Below, piece by piece: positions 35,136-44,195 of a stretch of DNA of 64,000 nucleotides (its first letter is position 1; the number at the start of each line of letters is the position of its first letter). The notes beneath the pieces are model-generated. The model had not been told where the DNA came from, searched no databases, and saw only the letters and a program-made list of their open reading frames with translations. This stretch comes from Beijerinckiaceae bacterium. GTDB lineage: Bacteria; Pseudomonadota; Alphaproteobacteria; Rhizobiales; Beijerinckiaceae. Position numbers and translations under genes: made by a program. The stretch covers positions 87,325-151,324 of the forward strand of contig CANJNI010000006.1 in assembly GCA_947475995.1 (NCBI GenBank), in the 5' to 3' direction.

Positions 35136-36959
35136 ATGGCCATGGGCCGGAAAGCAACACGCATGTGGCCTGGAGCATCTTCGAACTCTACCATTCTGAG
35201 CGCCGCGAGCCTGACAATTGCGGCCATTGTGGTGGGCGGTCTTTCCCTCGGTCGCGACATTCTCATTCCTCTCGCGATGGCCGGGCTGCTAAGCTTCGTA
35301 CTCGCGCCGCTTGTGAAGCGGCTGGGCCGTCTGGGCCTGCCGAGAGGTCTGGCGGTCAGCCTTGTCGTGCTGTTGCTGCTGGCCATCATTGCAACGAGTT
35401 TCTGGCTGCTGGGAAAGCAGGCCGCGTCGCTGGCTGAATCCCTGCCTGCCTATCAGGCCAATTTGTCGAGGAAGGTCGAACTGGCGAAGGAGTTCTTCGG
35501 CAACGGCGGCATCTGGAAGCAGGCGCTGCGCGTGCTGGAGGGCATCCAGTCGCAGCTGACGTCCGTGGTGACCGCGCCGGACCGGACTCTGGAGGTTCGG
35601 CAAGCATCGCAGCCCGTAGGCGCCTTCATGTCCTACGTGAGCGGCACCATTCCGGCCCTCGGGACGGTTGTGCTTATCGTCATCCTGACGACGTTCATTC
35701 TCCTGCAATACGAGGATATTCGCGACCGATCAGTGCGGTTGATGGGCGTGCAGGAAATCGGCCGGTCCACGCAGGCGCTCGATGAAGTCGGCAAGGACCT
35801 TGCCCGGTTCTTTCTCTTGCAGGCCTCGCTTAACGCCAGCTTCGGTGTGGTGATCGGATCTGCGCTATGGATGTTCGGCGTACCCGGCGCGATCCTTTGG
35901 GGTTTCGTGGCCGCCGCCATGCGATTTGTGCCTTATGTGGGCAGCATCGTAGCGGCATTCTTTCCATTGATGGCGGCGGCCCTTTTCGATTCCGGCTGGA
36001 ACATGCTGATCGAGACGGCCGCGCTGTTTGTCGTCAGCGAGTCACTGGTGGGCCAGGTTGTCGAGCCGTTGTTGTTCGGGCATCGGACCAGCCTGTCGCC
36101 ACTCGCCGTCGTGGCGAGCGCGGCCTTCTGGACCTTCCTCTGGGGGCCGCTTGGACTGTTGATTGCAACGCCTCTCACGCTCACCATCGTGGTGCTGGGG
36201 CATCATGTACCGGCGTTGAATTTTATTTCCGTCATCCTCGGGAATGAACCGCCGCTGGAGCGACCGGCGCAATTGTATCATCAGCTTTTGCAGGCCGATG
36301 TCGCGCGGGCGACGCGCGATGCAGAGGAATGGATCGTCGAGAAGTCCCCCAGGGAATATATCGATGAAGTCGTCCTGCCGGCTTTTGCGGCGGCCGCCTA
36401 TGATCAACGGCGGGGTGTGCTGGAAGGGGGCACGCTCGAGCGGGCTGCGCATGGGACCGACGAGTTCATCGAAACGTTCGGGGATCTGTTGCCTGAAGCA
36501 ATCGAGGAATCCGCGCAGGTCTTTCGTCCGTTGCTTGCGATTTTCGGCGTACGCGGCCCGTTCGATCAGGCGGCGGCTGCCGTCGTCGGCGATTATGCCG
36601 CGCGTACGACCGGGTTCCAGGTGGCTCGCCCGGCCATGCCGGGCCTGAACGGCATTGCAAGCCTGCTGGCGGAAAACGACTCTCCCGACGTTGTGGCCAT
36701 TGTCGCAGCAGGGGGAGGAACGCCGGGCCAGTTGCGTCTCATCGTGCGCAAGATCAGACGTACTTTTCCGCACGCATCGCTGCACATTTTGGCCGTGGAC
36801 ACAGAACGTGAAATGGCCGCGCAGACGGACCGTTACGATGGCGCCTCGATGTTTGACAAGGCCGGAGAACTGATCAGCGCACTCGAGCGCTGCTATCATC
36901 AATTGCGGGCCGATGCTACGCCGGAACAGACCGATGCTGTTCCGGCGGCTGCCAAATGA
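35136..36959 (+). CDS. AI-2E family transporter with extended C-terminal domain
   Basis: GLLSFVLAPLVKRLGRLGLPRGLAVSLVVLLLL; FVPYVGSIVAAFFPL; EPLLFGHRTSLSPLAVVASAAFWTFLWGPLGLLIATPLT; about 240 extra residues. Confidence 0.9.
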   Translation: MAMGRKATRMWPGASSNSTILSAASLTIAAIVVGGLSLGRDILIPLAMAGLLSFVLAPLVKRLGRLGLPRGLAVSLVVLLLLAIIATSFWLLGKQAASLAESLPAYQANLSRKVELAKEFFGNGGIWKQALRVLEGIQSQLTSVVTAPDRTLEVRQASQPVGAFMSYVSGTIPALGTVVLIVILTTFILLQYEDIRDRSVRLMGVQEIGRSTQALDEVGKDLARFFLLQASLNASFGVVIGSALWMFGVPGAILWGFVAAAMRFVPYVGSIVAAFFPLMAAALFDSGWNMLIETAALFVVSESLVGQVVEPLLFGHRTSLSPLAVVASAAFWTFLWGPLGLLIATPLTLTIVVLGHHVPALNFISVILGNEPPLERPAQLYHQLLQADVARATRDAEEWIVEKSPREYIDEVVLPAFAAAAYDQRRGVLEGGTLERAAHGTDEFIETFGDLLPEAIEESAQVFRPLLAIFGVRGPFDQAAAAVVGDYAARTTGFQVARPAMPGLNGIASLLAENDSPDVVAIVAAGGGTPGQLRLIVRKIRRTFPHASLHILAVDTEREMAAQTDRYDGASMFDKAGELISALERCYHQLRADATPEQTDAVPAAAK

Positions 36960-36960
36960 T

Positions 36961-37140
36961 TTATTTCGGCTTCTTGTCCTTCCCGGATTCCGATCCGACC
37001 CGCATCTGGTAGTAAGCGGGCGGATCGCTTGCCGGAAAGGATTCCAGCGAGGCTTCCTCGACTTCATCCTTCGCGCGGGGCTTCACCTGCGCCTGCTTCT
37101 TGGCCTTGTCGTCGGACGTTTTCTCGGGCTTCTTCATCAT
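36961..37140 (-). CDS. Small charged protein
   Basis: MMKKPEKTSDDKAKKQAQVKPRAKDEVEEASLESFPASDPPAYYQMRVGSESGKDKKPK; follows the PRC-barrel gene by a few bp. Confidence 0.6.
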   Translation of the reverse strand: MMKKPEKTSDDKAKKQAQVKPRAKDEVEEASLESFPASDPPAYYQMRVGSESGKDKKPK

Positions 37141-37147
37141 CAACTCC

Positions 37148-37519
37148 TTACCAGTAAGGCGCCACGCCCCAGTAATCGTTGAGCTCGCGCTCGCGATTGC
37201 GGTCGGTCCAATTGTATTCGGGCTCACGATAGAAAGTCGGTGCGCCCCGCAATTGCTGCTCATTGATGTCGACGCGGTAGCCGCCGAGCGAGGTGTCGTA
37301 AGTCAGCTTGTTCCATGGAATCGTGTGTTCTTCCGAGCCCATGCCGAGAAAGCCGCCGAACGACATGACGGCATAAACCGCCTTGCCGCTGACCTTTTCG
37401 AGCATGATGCGCTTGATGGTGCCGATGTCGCGGCCGCTGGTGTCATAGACGGTTGTGCCTTCGACCCGATCGCTCTCGATGAGCGGCTTGCCCGTAAGGA
37501 TGGAAGATGACGTCGCCAT
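37148..37519 (-). CDS. PRC-barrel domain protein
   Basis: DRVEGTTVYDTSGRDIGTIKRIMLEKVSGKAVYAVMSFGGFLGMGSEEHTIPWNKLTYD; ATG at 37519. Confidence 0.9.
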   Translation of the reverse strand: MATSSSILTGKPLIESDRVEGTTVYDTSGRDIGTIKRIMLEKVSGKAVYAVMSFGGFLGMGSEEHTIPWNKLTYDTSLGGYRVDINEQQLRGAPTFYREPEYNWTDRNRERELNDYWGVAPYW

Positions 37520-37549
37520 TTTAGCCTCCACAGGTTGATGGTGAACCGT

Positions 37550-37574
37550 AACCTTGGAGGCGGATGGAGGTTCC
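37550..37574 (-). promoter_or_regulatory. Candidate EcfG-type promoter, GGAAC-N16-GGTT, upstream of PRC-barrel gene
   Basis: Minus strand GGAAC (complement 37570-37574), 16-nt spacer, GGTT (complement 37550-37553); 31 bp upstream of the 37519 start. Confidence 0.6.
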
Positions 37575-37595
37575 TGGCGATCTGAAGGGTCGCGT

Positions 37596-37621
37596 GGAAC
37601 ATCCGGCAACGTGGCGGCATT
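37596..37621 (+). promoter_or_regulatory. Candidate EcfG-type promoter, GGAAC-N17-CATT, divergent, upstream of 37652 gene
   Basis: GGAAC 37596-37600, 17-nt spacer, CATT 37618-37621. Confidence 0.4.
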
Positions 37622-37651
37622 CAGAATGGAGTGAACCAGCGGAGATTCGCC

Positions 37652-37957
37652 ATGAAGCGCGCGTTCGTGATGATTGTTGCTGCATTCGCCCCGCTCGGCT
37701 TTGCGGTTGCGCAGGAAAAGCTGCCCCAATCTCCTCACCCGACGGAAACCGACAAGGTGATCCGGGAAAAGATGGACAAGCCGGCCGATCAGACCCGCGG
37801 TGGCGAGACCCTGACGGAAAAGCTCGACCGCACCGACGGGGTGATTGCACCTCCTAAAATCGATCCGGACATCAACAAGGGTGCGCCAGCCGCAGGGAGC
37901 AATATGCCGGTCATCCGTCCGCTCCCCAATCAGGACATGGATGCGAAGCCGAAGTAG
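37652..37957 (+). CDS. Small secreted protein of unknown function
   Basis: MKRAFVMIVAAFAPLGFAVAQEKLPQ signal peptide, polar Pro-rich mature part. Confidence 0.6.
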   Translation: MKRAFVMIVAAFAPLGFAVAQEKLPQSPHPTETDKVIREKMDKPADQTRGGETLTEKLDRTDGVIAPPKIDPDINKGAPAAGSNMPVIRPLPNQDMDAKPK

Positions 37958-38041
37958 CTTTGGCCGGAGGATTGGGCTGCAGGATTGCGGGGTCGCCGGG
38001 GACGTCCTAGATTGCCGGCGATCCCATTCGCCGGAATGCCC

Positions 38042-38410
38042 ATGACCGACCCGAAAATGTACTACGACTCCCATGTTTTCGTCTGCAAGAACGAGCGTCC
38101 GGCAGATCATCCGCGCGGATGCTGTCTGCATCGCGGCTCGGGCGAATTGCACGCCTATATGAAGGAGCGCACGAAGAAGCTGGGGATCAAGAACGCCCGC
38201 ATCAACCAGTCGGGTTGTCTGGAGCGGTGCGAAATGGGGCCGGCGATGGTGATCTACCCCGAGGGCGTCTGGTACACCTATCGCAACAAGGATGACATTG
38301 ATGAGATCATCCAGACCCACATGATCGACGGCGGGCGGGTCGAGCGATTGATGCTTTTGCCAACCGACAAGTTCCCGGCCGACCGCGAGTCCCGGCTGAC
38401 CGAAAGGTGA
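38042..38410 (+). CDS. Thioredoxin-like (2Fe-2S) ferredoxin
   Basis: HVFVCKNERPADHPRGCCLHRG...NQSGCLERCEMGPAMVIYPEGVWY. Confidence 0.9.
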   Translation: MTDPKMYYDSHVFVCKNERPADHPRGCCLHRGSGELHAYMKERTKKLGIKNARINQSGCLERCEMGPAMVIYPEGVWYTYRNKDDIDEIIQTHMIDGGRVERLMLLPTDKFPADRESRLTER

Positions 38411-38475
38411 TGCCCGCGCTTGTCGACAAGCCTGCTTCTGCGCTCTAGTTTATTCGGCATTCAGGGAGTGGCATT

Positions 38476-39507
38476 ATGGCGATGGGGCAAAAAAGTCTGT
38501 CGGTTGCGGCATTGGCGATCGGCGCAACTGCGCTGGTCTTCTCGCTGCCTGCCGTGGCGCAAGTCTACAAAGGCAAACAAATACGCATGATCATCGCCAG
38601 CGGCGCTGGCGGCGGTTATGACGCTTACGCCCGCATCCTGCAGCGCTATCTTGAAAAACATATCGACGGCAATCCGACCATCGTGAACCAGAACATGCCC
38701 GGCGCATCCGGCATGCTGGCGATGAACTGGGCCTTCAATGCGGCTCCCAAGGATGGCACGGTCATTCTGGCGACCTATAATGCGCTGCTGGCCGAACCGC
38801 TCTACGGCAATCCTTCGGTGCAATATGATCCGCTGAAGTTCGAGCTGATCGGCAGTTTCTCGAAGCAGCAGAACATCTGCGTCACGTGGAATACCAGCCC
38901 CATCAAGTCAGTCCTTCAGGCGAAGGATCGCGAGGTGATTGTTTCGTCCACGGGCGCGACGGGCAATTCGGCCACGATGCCGAAGATTCTCAACACCGTG
39001 CTGGGTACGAAATTCAAGGTTGTGATGGGCTACGGCACCACCGAAGCGCGGCTCGCGGTCGAGAAGGGCGAGGTCGAGGGCATTTGCGGACTTTCATGGT
39101 CCACCCTGAAAGCCTCAAATCCCGATTGGGTGCAGAACAAGCGCATCAATATTCTCGTGCAGACAGGCGCGAAGGCGCAGGCCGATCTGCCTGACGTGCC
39201 GGTTCTGCTGGATCTGGTGAATGACCCGGAAAACAAGGCGATCATCAAGCTGCTGGGCTTCCCGGAAGACATGGGACGACCGTTTGTGATGCCGCCCGGC
39301 ACGCCCAAAGAGATGGTGGCGGCGGTGCGTCGGGGTTTCGACGCCGCTCTCAAGGACCCGCTGCTCAAGCAGGAAGCCGAGAAGCAACTTCTGGAAGTCG
39401 ATCCGGTCACGGGCGCGGAGATGGAGCAGATCCTGAAGGAGGCATACAGCCAGCCGAAGGATCTGGTGAAGAAGGCCTCGCAGTTCGTGACCAGCGAGGG
39501 CCGCTAG
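38476..39507 (+). CDS. Tripartite tricarboxylate transporter (Bug family) substrate-binding protein
   Basis: YKGKQIRMIIASGAGGGYDAYARILQRYLEKHIDGNPTIVNQNMPGASG. Confidence 0.92.
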   Translation: MAMGQKSLSVAALAIGATALVFSLPAVAQVYKGKQIRMIIASGAGGGYDAYARILQRYLEKHIDGNPTIVNQNMPGASGMLAMNWAFNAAPKDGTVILATYNALLAEPLYGNPSVQYDPLKFELIGSFSKQQNICVTWNTSPIKSVLQAKDREVIVSSTGATGNSATMPKILNTVLGTKFKVVMGYGTTEARLAVEKGEVEGICGLSWSTLKASNPDWVQNKRINILVQTGAKAQADLPDVPVLLDLVNDPENKAIIKLLGFPEDMGRPFVMPPGTPKEMVAAVRRGFDAALKDPLLKQEAEKQLLEVDPVTGAEMEQILKEAYSQPKDLVKKASQFVTSEGR

Positions 39508-39563
39508 TCGTTGGTGCTGCGGATCGCCGAGGCTTCGCGCCGCGGCGATCTTCCACTTGCGGA

Positions 39564-40307
39564 TTAGTGTTCGCTCAGCAGGCGTCCATAGCCCTTGATC
39601 TTGTCGTTGACGCCGGTCTTGCGCATGGACTCCCAGGCGATGGCCTGTAGCGACGCCATGCAGCTTACCTTCAATTCCTGCTCGATTGCCTCGATAGCGT
39701 CGATGACGCGCCAGTGCGGGCAGGCGAAGTTGAACGTGTCGATTTCAGGACGTTCCTTTTTCAGCGCGCGGGCCCATTGCAGCGCGCTGTCGACCGGGAT
39801 CTTGCCGAGTTCCTTCAGGTTGGACATGCCAGCGTAGCAACCAGCCGGTTCGAGTCCGAAAAACTCCTTCAGGTACTTTTCGTGGCGCGGATGCTGGTCC
39901 GGCATGAATGGATGAATGGTGCCGACCTTGCGGCTCCCAAGCGCCTTGTAGGCATTGCGTTGCGCGCTGCTGCTGCTGGAAACCGGCACGCCGATCTCGT
40001 CTTCAAGCTGCTTCAGATAATCATCCAGCTTGTCGGCGCCGCGCGACAGGTTGACCGGTACGCCACCGAGCAACACGAGGTCTGCGCCGGATTGCGCGAA
40101 GGCGTGCGCTGCCTCGTGGCTGGCGTCGTTGCATTTCTTCACGTCCTCCGGGCTTCGATCGCCAAGCGGCAGCGTGATCATCATCAGCGTCACGCCATCC
40201 GGGACGATCTTGTACCAGTCGATGGGGAAGACTTCGGTCGTGACGGCTGCGACCGTGTAGCCGATGCGGGCGCGATGCCCGTAGGTTCCGGAGGGGCTTG
40301 GCATCAT
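39564..40307 (-). CDS. Asp/Glu racemase-family protein (arylmalonate decarboxylase/maleate isomerase-like)
   Basis: GADLVLLGGVPVNLSRG (Gly at first Cys site) and IDTFNFACPHWRVIDAIE (Cys at second site). Confidence 0.8.
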   Translation of the reverse strand: MMPSPSGTYGHRARIGYTVAAVTTEVFPIDWYKIVPDGVTLMMITLPLGDRSPEDVKKCNDASHEAAHAFAQSGADLVLLGGVPVNLSRGADKLDDYLKQLEDEIGVPVSSSSSAQRNAYKALGSRKVGTIHPFMPDQHPRHEKYLKEFFGLEPAGCYAGMSNLKELGKIPVDSALQWARALKKERPEIDTFNFACPHWRVIDAIEAIEQELKVSCMASLQAIAWESMRKTGVNDKIKGYGRLLSEH

Positions 40308-40322
40308 GTGTCCTTTCGAAGG

Positions 40323-40700
40323 TCAGGCCTGTCGGCCCCGTTGACTGAAGAGAATCGTGAAGGGGCGTCCGGCAAGCGCCCCGCCGAGCGCAGGCGTGAT
40401 CGAAACCGGCACGCAGGTCTGAAGCGACTGAAGAACGGAAGCTACGAATTCGGCATTCAGCTTCTCGTCCTTGCCGAGGGTCGAATGCGTGATGGCGGGT
40501 TTGCCCAGAAGCCCTCCGTCGCGTTTCAGGCTCATCCGCACGGTCAGTTGCATCGCTTCAGTACCGGCGGGCGGCCGCCAGCATTTCGTTACGGCGGCGA
40601 ACATGTCTTTCATTGTGTTGGCCGGGTTCGCCTGCGCGTGGACCTTTGTTGATGACAGGGCGCATGCCAGCAAGGCGAATGCGCCGACAACACGCTTCAC
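40323..40700 (-). CDS. Small secreted protein (GTG start), TonB-C-like
   Basis: VKRVVGAFALLACALSSTKVHAQA signal; MQLTVRMSLKRDGGLLGKPAITHS. Confidence 0.55.
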   Translation of the reverse strand: MKRVVGAFALLACALSSTKVHAQANPANTMKDMFAAVTKCWRPPAGTEAMQLTVRMSLKRDGGLLGKPAITHSTLGKDEKLNAEFVASVLQSLQTCVPVSITPALGGALAGRPFTILFSQRGRQA

Positions 40701-41518
40701 CAAAGCCTGTTCTCCGTGAAGAATCTCGCGACCCGCGCATTGAAGGCGGCAGGCTGCTCGATGAAGCAGCAATGACCCGCATCGGGGAGGATCACATGTT
40801 CCGATTGGGGAACGAGGCCCGCCGTGCGTGCGCCGCCCTTGAGTGCGTTGTCGTGTTCGCCGTTCACGATCAGCGTCGGAGAGCCATAGGACGACAGGCG
40901 CGGCGTCAGGTCGGACTCGCCGACAGCGTGAAAGACGCTGACAATGCTTTCGGGATCGAGGGCCGCGCCGCGCTCCACGAAGCCTCCCAACAGGTACTGG
41001 CCCGTCGGGGTGTCGGCCCATTTCGCCGTTACGCCGTGGCGCAGGTGTCCCAGATGATAGGCGGGCAGACGGCCTGCGGCATGTTCGGCCCGGTAGGCCG
41101 CAATGCGGTGGTCGAACTGCGCCTGCAATCCGCTATTGCCGCCGACGAGCACCGCAGCCCGGTATAGTTCCGGATGGTCGCAGGCCAGCATCAGGGCGAT
41201 CTTCGATCCGACGCTGCACCCCATGACGACCGCGCCGCAATCGAAGCCCGCATCATGCAGCACGCCGGTGACGTCATGGCCCATCTCTTCCAGCGAGAAA
41301 CGGTCACGGGGTTTGCCGGAGGCGCCCCAGCCGCGCAGGTCCATGGCGAGCGTGGTGAACCGGCTTGAAAAGCGCTCGACCTGATAGAGCCACACATGGT
41401 GGTCGAACGGCATGGCGTGGATCAGCACCAGCGGGGGGCCTCGCCCGACCTTCTCGTAATAGATGTCGACGCCGTTGCGGTGACTGACTGGCAAAATGTC
41501 CTCCCGATCAGACGCCAT
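40697..41518 (-). CDS. Alpha/beta hydrolase
   Basis: GPPLVLIHAMPFDHHVW, VVMGCSVGSKIALMLA nucleophile elbow, ILPDAGHCCFIEQPAAFN. Confidence 0.9.
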   Translation of the reverse strand: MASDREDILPVSHRNGVDIYYEKVGRGPPLVLIHAMPFDHHVWLYQVERFSSRFTTLAMDLRGWGASGKPRDRFSLEEMGHDVTGVLHDAGFDCGAVVMGCSVGSKIALMLACDHPELYRAAVLVGGNSGLQAQFDHRIAAYRAEHAAGRLPAYHLGHLRHGVTAKWADTPTGQYLLGGFVERGAALDPESIVSVFHAVGESDLTPRLSSYGSPTLIVNGEHDNALKGGARTAGLVPQSEHVILPDAGHCCFIEQPAAFNARVARFFTENRLW

Positions 41519-41602
41519 ACTAGACAGCGCCGCCACGCCCGCAAGACTGGCGCGCCGCCCCGGCCTTCGCTACGATGCGGGAAACGAATTCCGGGAGACC
41601 AC

Positions 41603-42355
41603 ATGGCCTACAAGACCATTGAGACGCGGGCGCGCATCGGCTTCATCATTCCGTCTTCCAACCGCATGGTTGAGCCGCAGGCGGCACGCTACATGCCTGA
41701 AGGCGTGCAGCCGCATTTCACCCGGATCGGGATGACGAACCGCCACAAGGCGCCGCTGGAGAAGCTGCTGCCGCGCATTCTGGACGCGGCTGAGTTGCTG
41801 GGCGACTCAAAGTGCAACGTCACCGTCCTGCAATGCACCGGCACCTCGATGTCGGGCGGCGTGGATATGGAGGCGCACGTCATCCGCGAGATCGAGCGCG
41901 TGACCGGCAAGCCGGCGCTGAGCGCGGCGTCGTCGCTGACGGCGGCGTTCCGGACGCTGAATGCGCGCAAGCTCGTTTTCATTTCGGAGAACAAGCAGCC
42001 GGATCACGACAAGAAAAAGGATTTCGTTGTCGAGGCCGGATACGAGATCGTTGCCGACAAGGCGGTGGGGCTTTCGGGCACGGATGAATATTGCATCATG
42101 CCGCCGGAGCTTTGGTACGACACGGCGATCTCATTGCGTGACGAATCTGCCGACGCCTATTTCATTTCCTGCGCCAACATTCGCTCGATCGACGCCATCG
42201 AGGCGCTGGAGAAGGAACTCGGCAAGCCGGTCGTAACCAGCAATCAGGCGGCATTCTGGTGTTCGCTGCGCATGGCGGGCATCAAGGATCAGGTGCCGGG
42301 GCTGGGCAGACTGATGCAATACGATCTGCCAAAAGCGGCTGTGGCGGCGGAATAA
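41603..42355 (+). CDS. Maleate isomerase-like Asp/Glu racemase-family protein (both Cys sites present)
   Basis: RIGFIIPSSNRMVEP; NVTVLQCTGTSMSGG; ADAYFISCANIRSIDAIEALE. Confidence 0.85.
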   Translation: MAYKTIETRARIGFIIPSSNRMVEPQAARYMPEGVQPHFTRIGMTNRHKAPLEKLLPRILDAAELLGDSKCNVTVLQCTGTSMSGGVDMEAHVIREIERVTGKPALSAASSLTAAFRTLNARKLVFISENKQPDHDKKKDFVVEAGYEIVADKAVGLSGTDEYCIMPPELWYDTAISLRDESADAYFISCANIRSIDAIEALEKELGKPVVTSNQAAFWCSLRMAGIKDQVPGLGRLMQYDLPKAAVAAE

Positions 42356-42387
42356 AAAACCCAGCAAGCGCCAGGGAGGGCGAACAA

Positions 42388-43254
42388 TTGGAGAAGCTGA
42401 TCATTTATGCGGCCGTAGGGTATCCGCGGAAGACCGAGAACCCGCATTTTCCGGCTGTGCCGCAGACATGGGAAGGGCTGGTGGACAGCGCTGTGCGAGC
42501 CGCGGAGGCAGGAGCCAGCATCGTGCATTTCCACGGGCCGCACGACGACAAGCATCGCATCATTCCGGAAGGCTGGGGCAAGCTGGTCGAGGAAATCCGC
42601 AAGCGCAGTGATGTGCTGATTGACTTCGGTCAAGCCGGCGCGCCGCTCGATCAGCGCAAGCCGCTTCTGGAACTGGGCGCGAACAAGCCCGACTTCATGG
42701 CTGTTTCGCTGACCAATCACGACTATCGCCGACACAGCCCGGAGCGCGGGGCGTTCGATGTCTATTACCAGCACCCGCGCGACGAACTGGAAGAATATGC
42801 GCGTTGCCTCAAGGCAGCAGGCGTGAAGCCGGCCTGGGAGATCTGGCATCTGGGCGGCATGTGGAATTTTGAATATCTGGAAAAGCTGGGGCTCGTCGAG
42901 AAGCCTTACTGGCTGAACATTTTCTTCGGGACGCCCGGCGGTGTCTGGTCGCCCCCGACCGTCGAGGAAATCAGTCACCGCATCGCCAATCTGCCGGCTG
43001 ATGCGCCCTTCATGCTCGCCCCGCGCGGCACGGCTGGACCCATGGGCCAGACGCGCATGTTGACCTTCGGGATCATCAAGGGCGGTCACGTTCGGCTCGG
43101 GACGCAGGACATGGCCTGGTATACGGACGGCGTTCCGGCGGAAAGTAACGCCCAGATCGTGGGTCGCATCGCCCGCATCTCGCGAGAGCTTGGCCGCGAA
43201 GTCGCCACGCCGGACGATGCGCGCCGCATTCTCGGCCTGCCGCCGCGCAAGTAA
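42388..43254 (+). CDS. 3-keto-5-aminohexanoate cleavage enzyme family (BKACE)
   Basis: TTG start; AVRAAEAGASIVHFHGP, GGHVRLGTQDMAWY; GIIKGG; family C-terminal RRILGLPP. Confidence 0.88.
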   Translation: MEKLIIYAAVGYPRKTENPHFPAVPQTWEGLVDSAVRAAEAGASIVHFHGPHDDKHRIIPEGWGKLVEEIRKRSDVLIDFGQAGAPLDQRKPLLELGANKPDFMAVSLTNHDYRRHSPERGAFDVYYQHPRDELEEYARCLKAAGVKPAWEIWHLGGMWNFEYLEKLGLVEKPYWLNIFFGTPGGVWSPPTVEEISHRIANLPADAPFMLAPRGTAGPMGQTRMLTFGIIKGGHVRLGTQDMAWYTDGVPAESNAQIVGRIARISRELGREVATPDDARRILGLPPRK

Positions 43255-43265
43255 CGGAGAGGGCG

Positions 43266-44180
43266 ATGAAGATTCTCCGTTTCAACGACGACCGCATCGG
43301 CATTCTGAAAAACGACAGCCATGTGGTCGATATCAGCGCCATCATCAGCCACCGCGAGGAGCGTGGCCCGCAACGCACGATGGAAGTGCTCATCGAGAAT
43401 TTCGATGATCTGCGTGGCGAGATCGACCGGATGGTGGCGGCAAGCGACGGTGTTCCGCTGGCGAGCGTGAAGCTGCTCGTTCCGCTGCCGCGTCCGTCCA
43501 AGGTTCTGGGCGCGTTCCTGAACTATCTGGATGCGCCGGACCGCAAGCTGGAGCTTCTGCCCAACGAGTTTTTCCACAAGGCGCCCGAGCTGCTGGGCCC
43601 CGAAGGCGACATTATTTTTCGCGATCTTGCTCCCGTGAAGGAATGCACGCCCGAGGCGGAGCTGGCTTTTGTGGTCGGCAAGCGCGCGAAGGATGTGTCC
43701 GAAGATGACGCCATGAGCCATGTGTTCGGCTATGTGCCGTTCTTCGATATTTCGGTGCGGGGCATCAAGCGGCGCAGCCTTGTCATTCCCAAGGGGCAGG
43801 ATACGCACGGCCCATGCGGCCCGTGGATCGTGACGCGCGACGAGATTCCAGACCCGCACAATCTCAACGTCAAATCATGGGTCGATGGGACATTGCGGCA
43901 GGACTACAACACCTGCGACATGGCGCACAAAATTCCCGAACAGATTTCGTGGCTGAGCAAGTTCATCCAGTTGCAGCCCGGCGACGTGATCGCGACCGGC
44001 ACGCACCATAAAGGTCTGGGGCCGTTGAATGTCGGCAACATTCTCGAAATCGAGATCGAGAAGATCGGCAAGGCGCGCTTCTACGTGAAGGGCGACATGC
44101 CCTACAAGGACACGAAGAAGAGCGGGACCAGCAAGAGTCCCGATCCGCTGCCGCCCGGCATGGTGATCACGCCGATCTGA
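43266..44180 (+). CDS. Fumarylacetoacetate hydrolase family protein
   Basis: PSKVLGAFLNYLDAP; TPEAELAFVVGKRAKDV; GPCGPWIVTRDEIPDPHNLNVKSWVDG; GDVIATGTHHKGLGPL. Confidence 0.93.
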   Translation: MKILRFNDDRIGILKNDSHVVDISAIISHREERGPQRTMEVLIENFDDLRGEIDRMVAASDGVPLASVKLLVPLPRPSKVLGAFLNYLDAPDRKLELLPNEFFHKAPELLGPEGDIIFRDLAPVKECTPEAELAFVVGKRAKDVSEDDAMSHVFGYVPFFDISVRGIKRRSLVIPKGQDTHGPCGPWIVTRDEIPDPHNLNVKSWVDGTLRQDYNTCDMAHKIPEQISWLSKFIQLQPGDVIATGTHHKGLGPLNVGNILEIEIEKIGKARFYVKGDMPYKDTKKSGTSKSPDPLPPGMVITPI

Positions 44181-44195
44181 GATCGGCGCGAAGCA

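Noticed and set aside
35136-36959. AI-2E transporter as a quorum-sensing gene
   Set aside because: Family name is historical; members have varied functions, and no luxS-type context is visible.
44171-44187. GCCGATCTGAGATCGGC palindrome at the end of the FAH gene
   Set aside because: Very short loop, overlaps the stop codon, no U-tract; could be chance.
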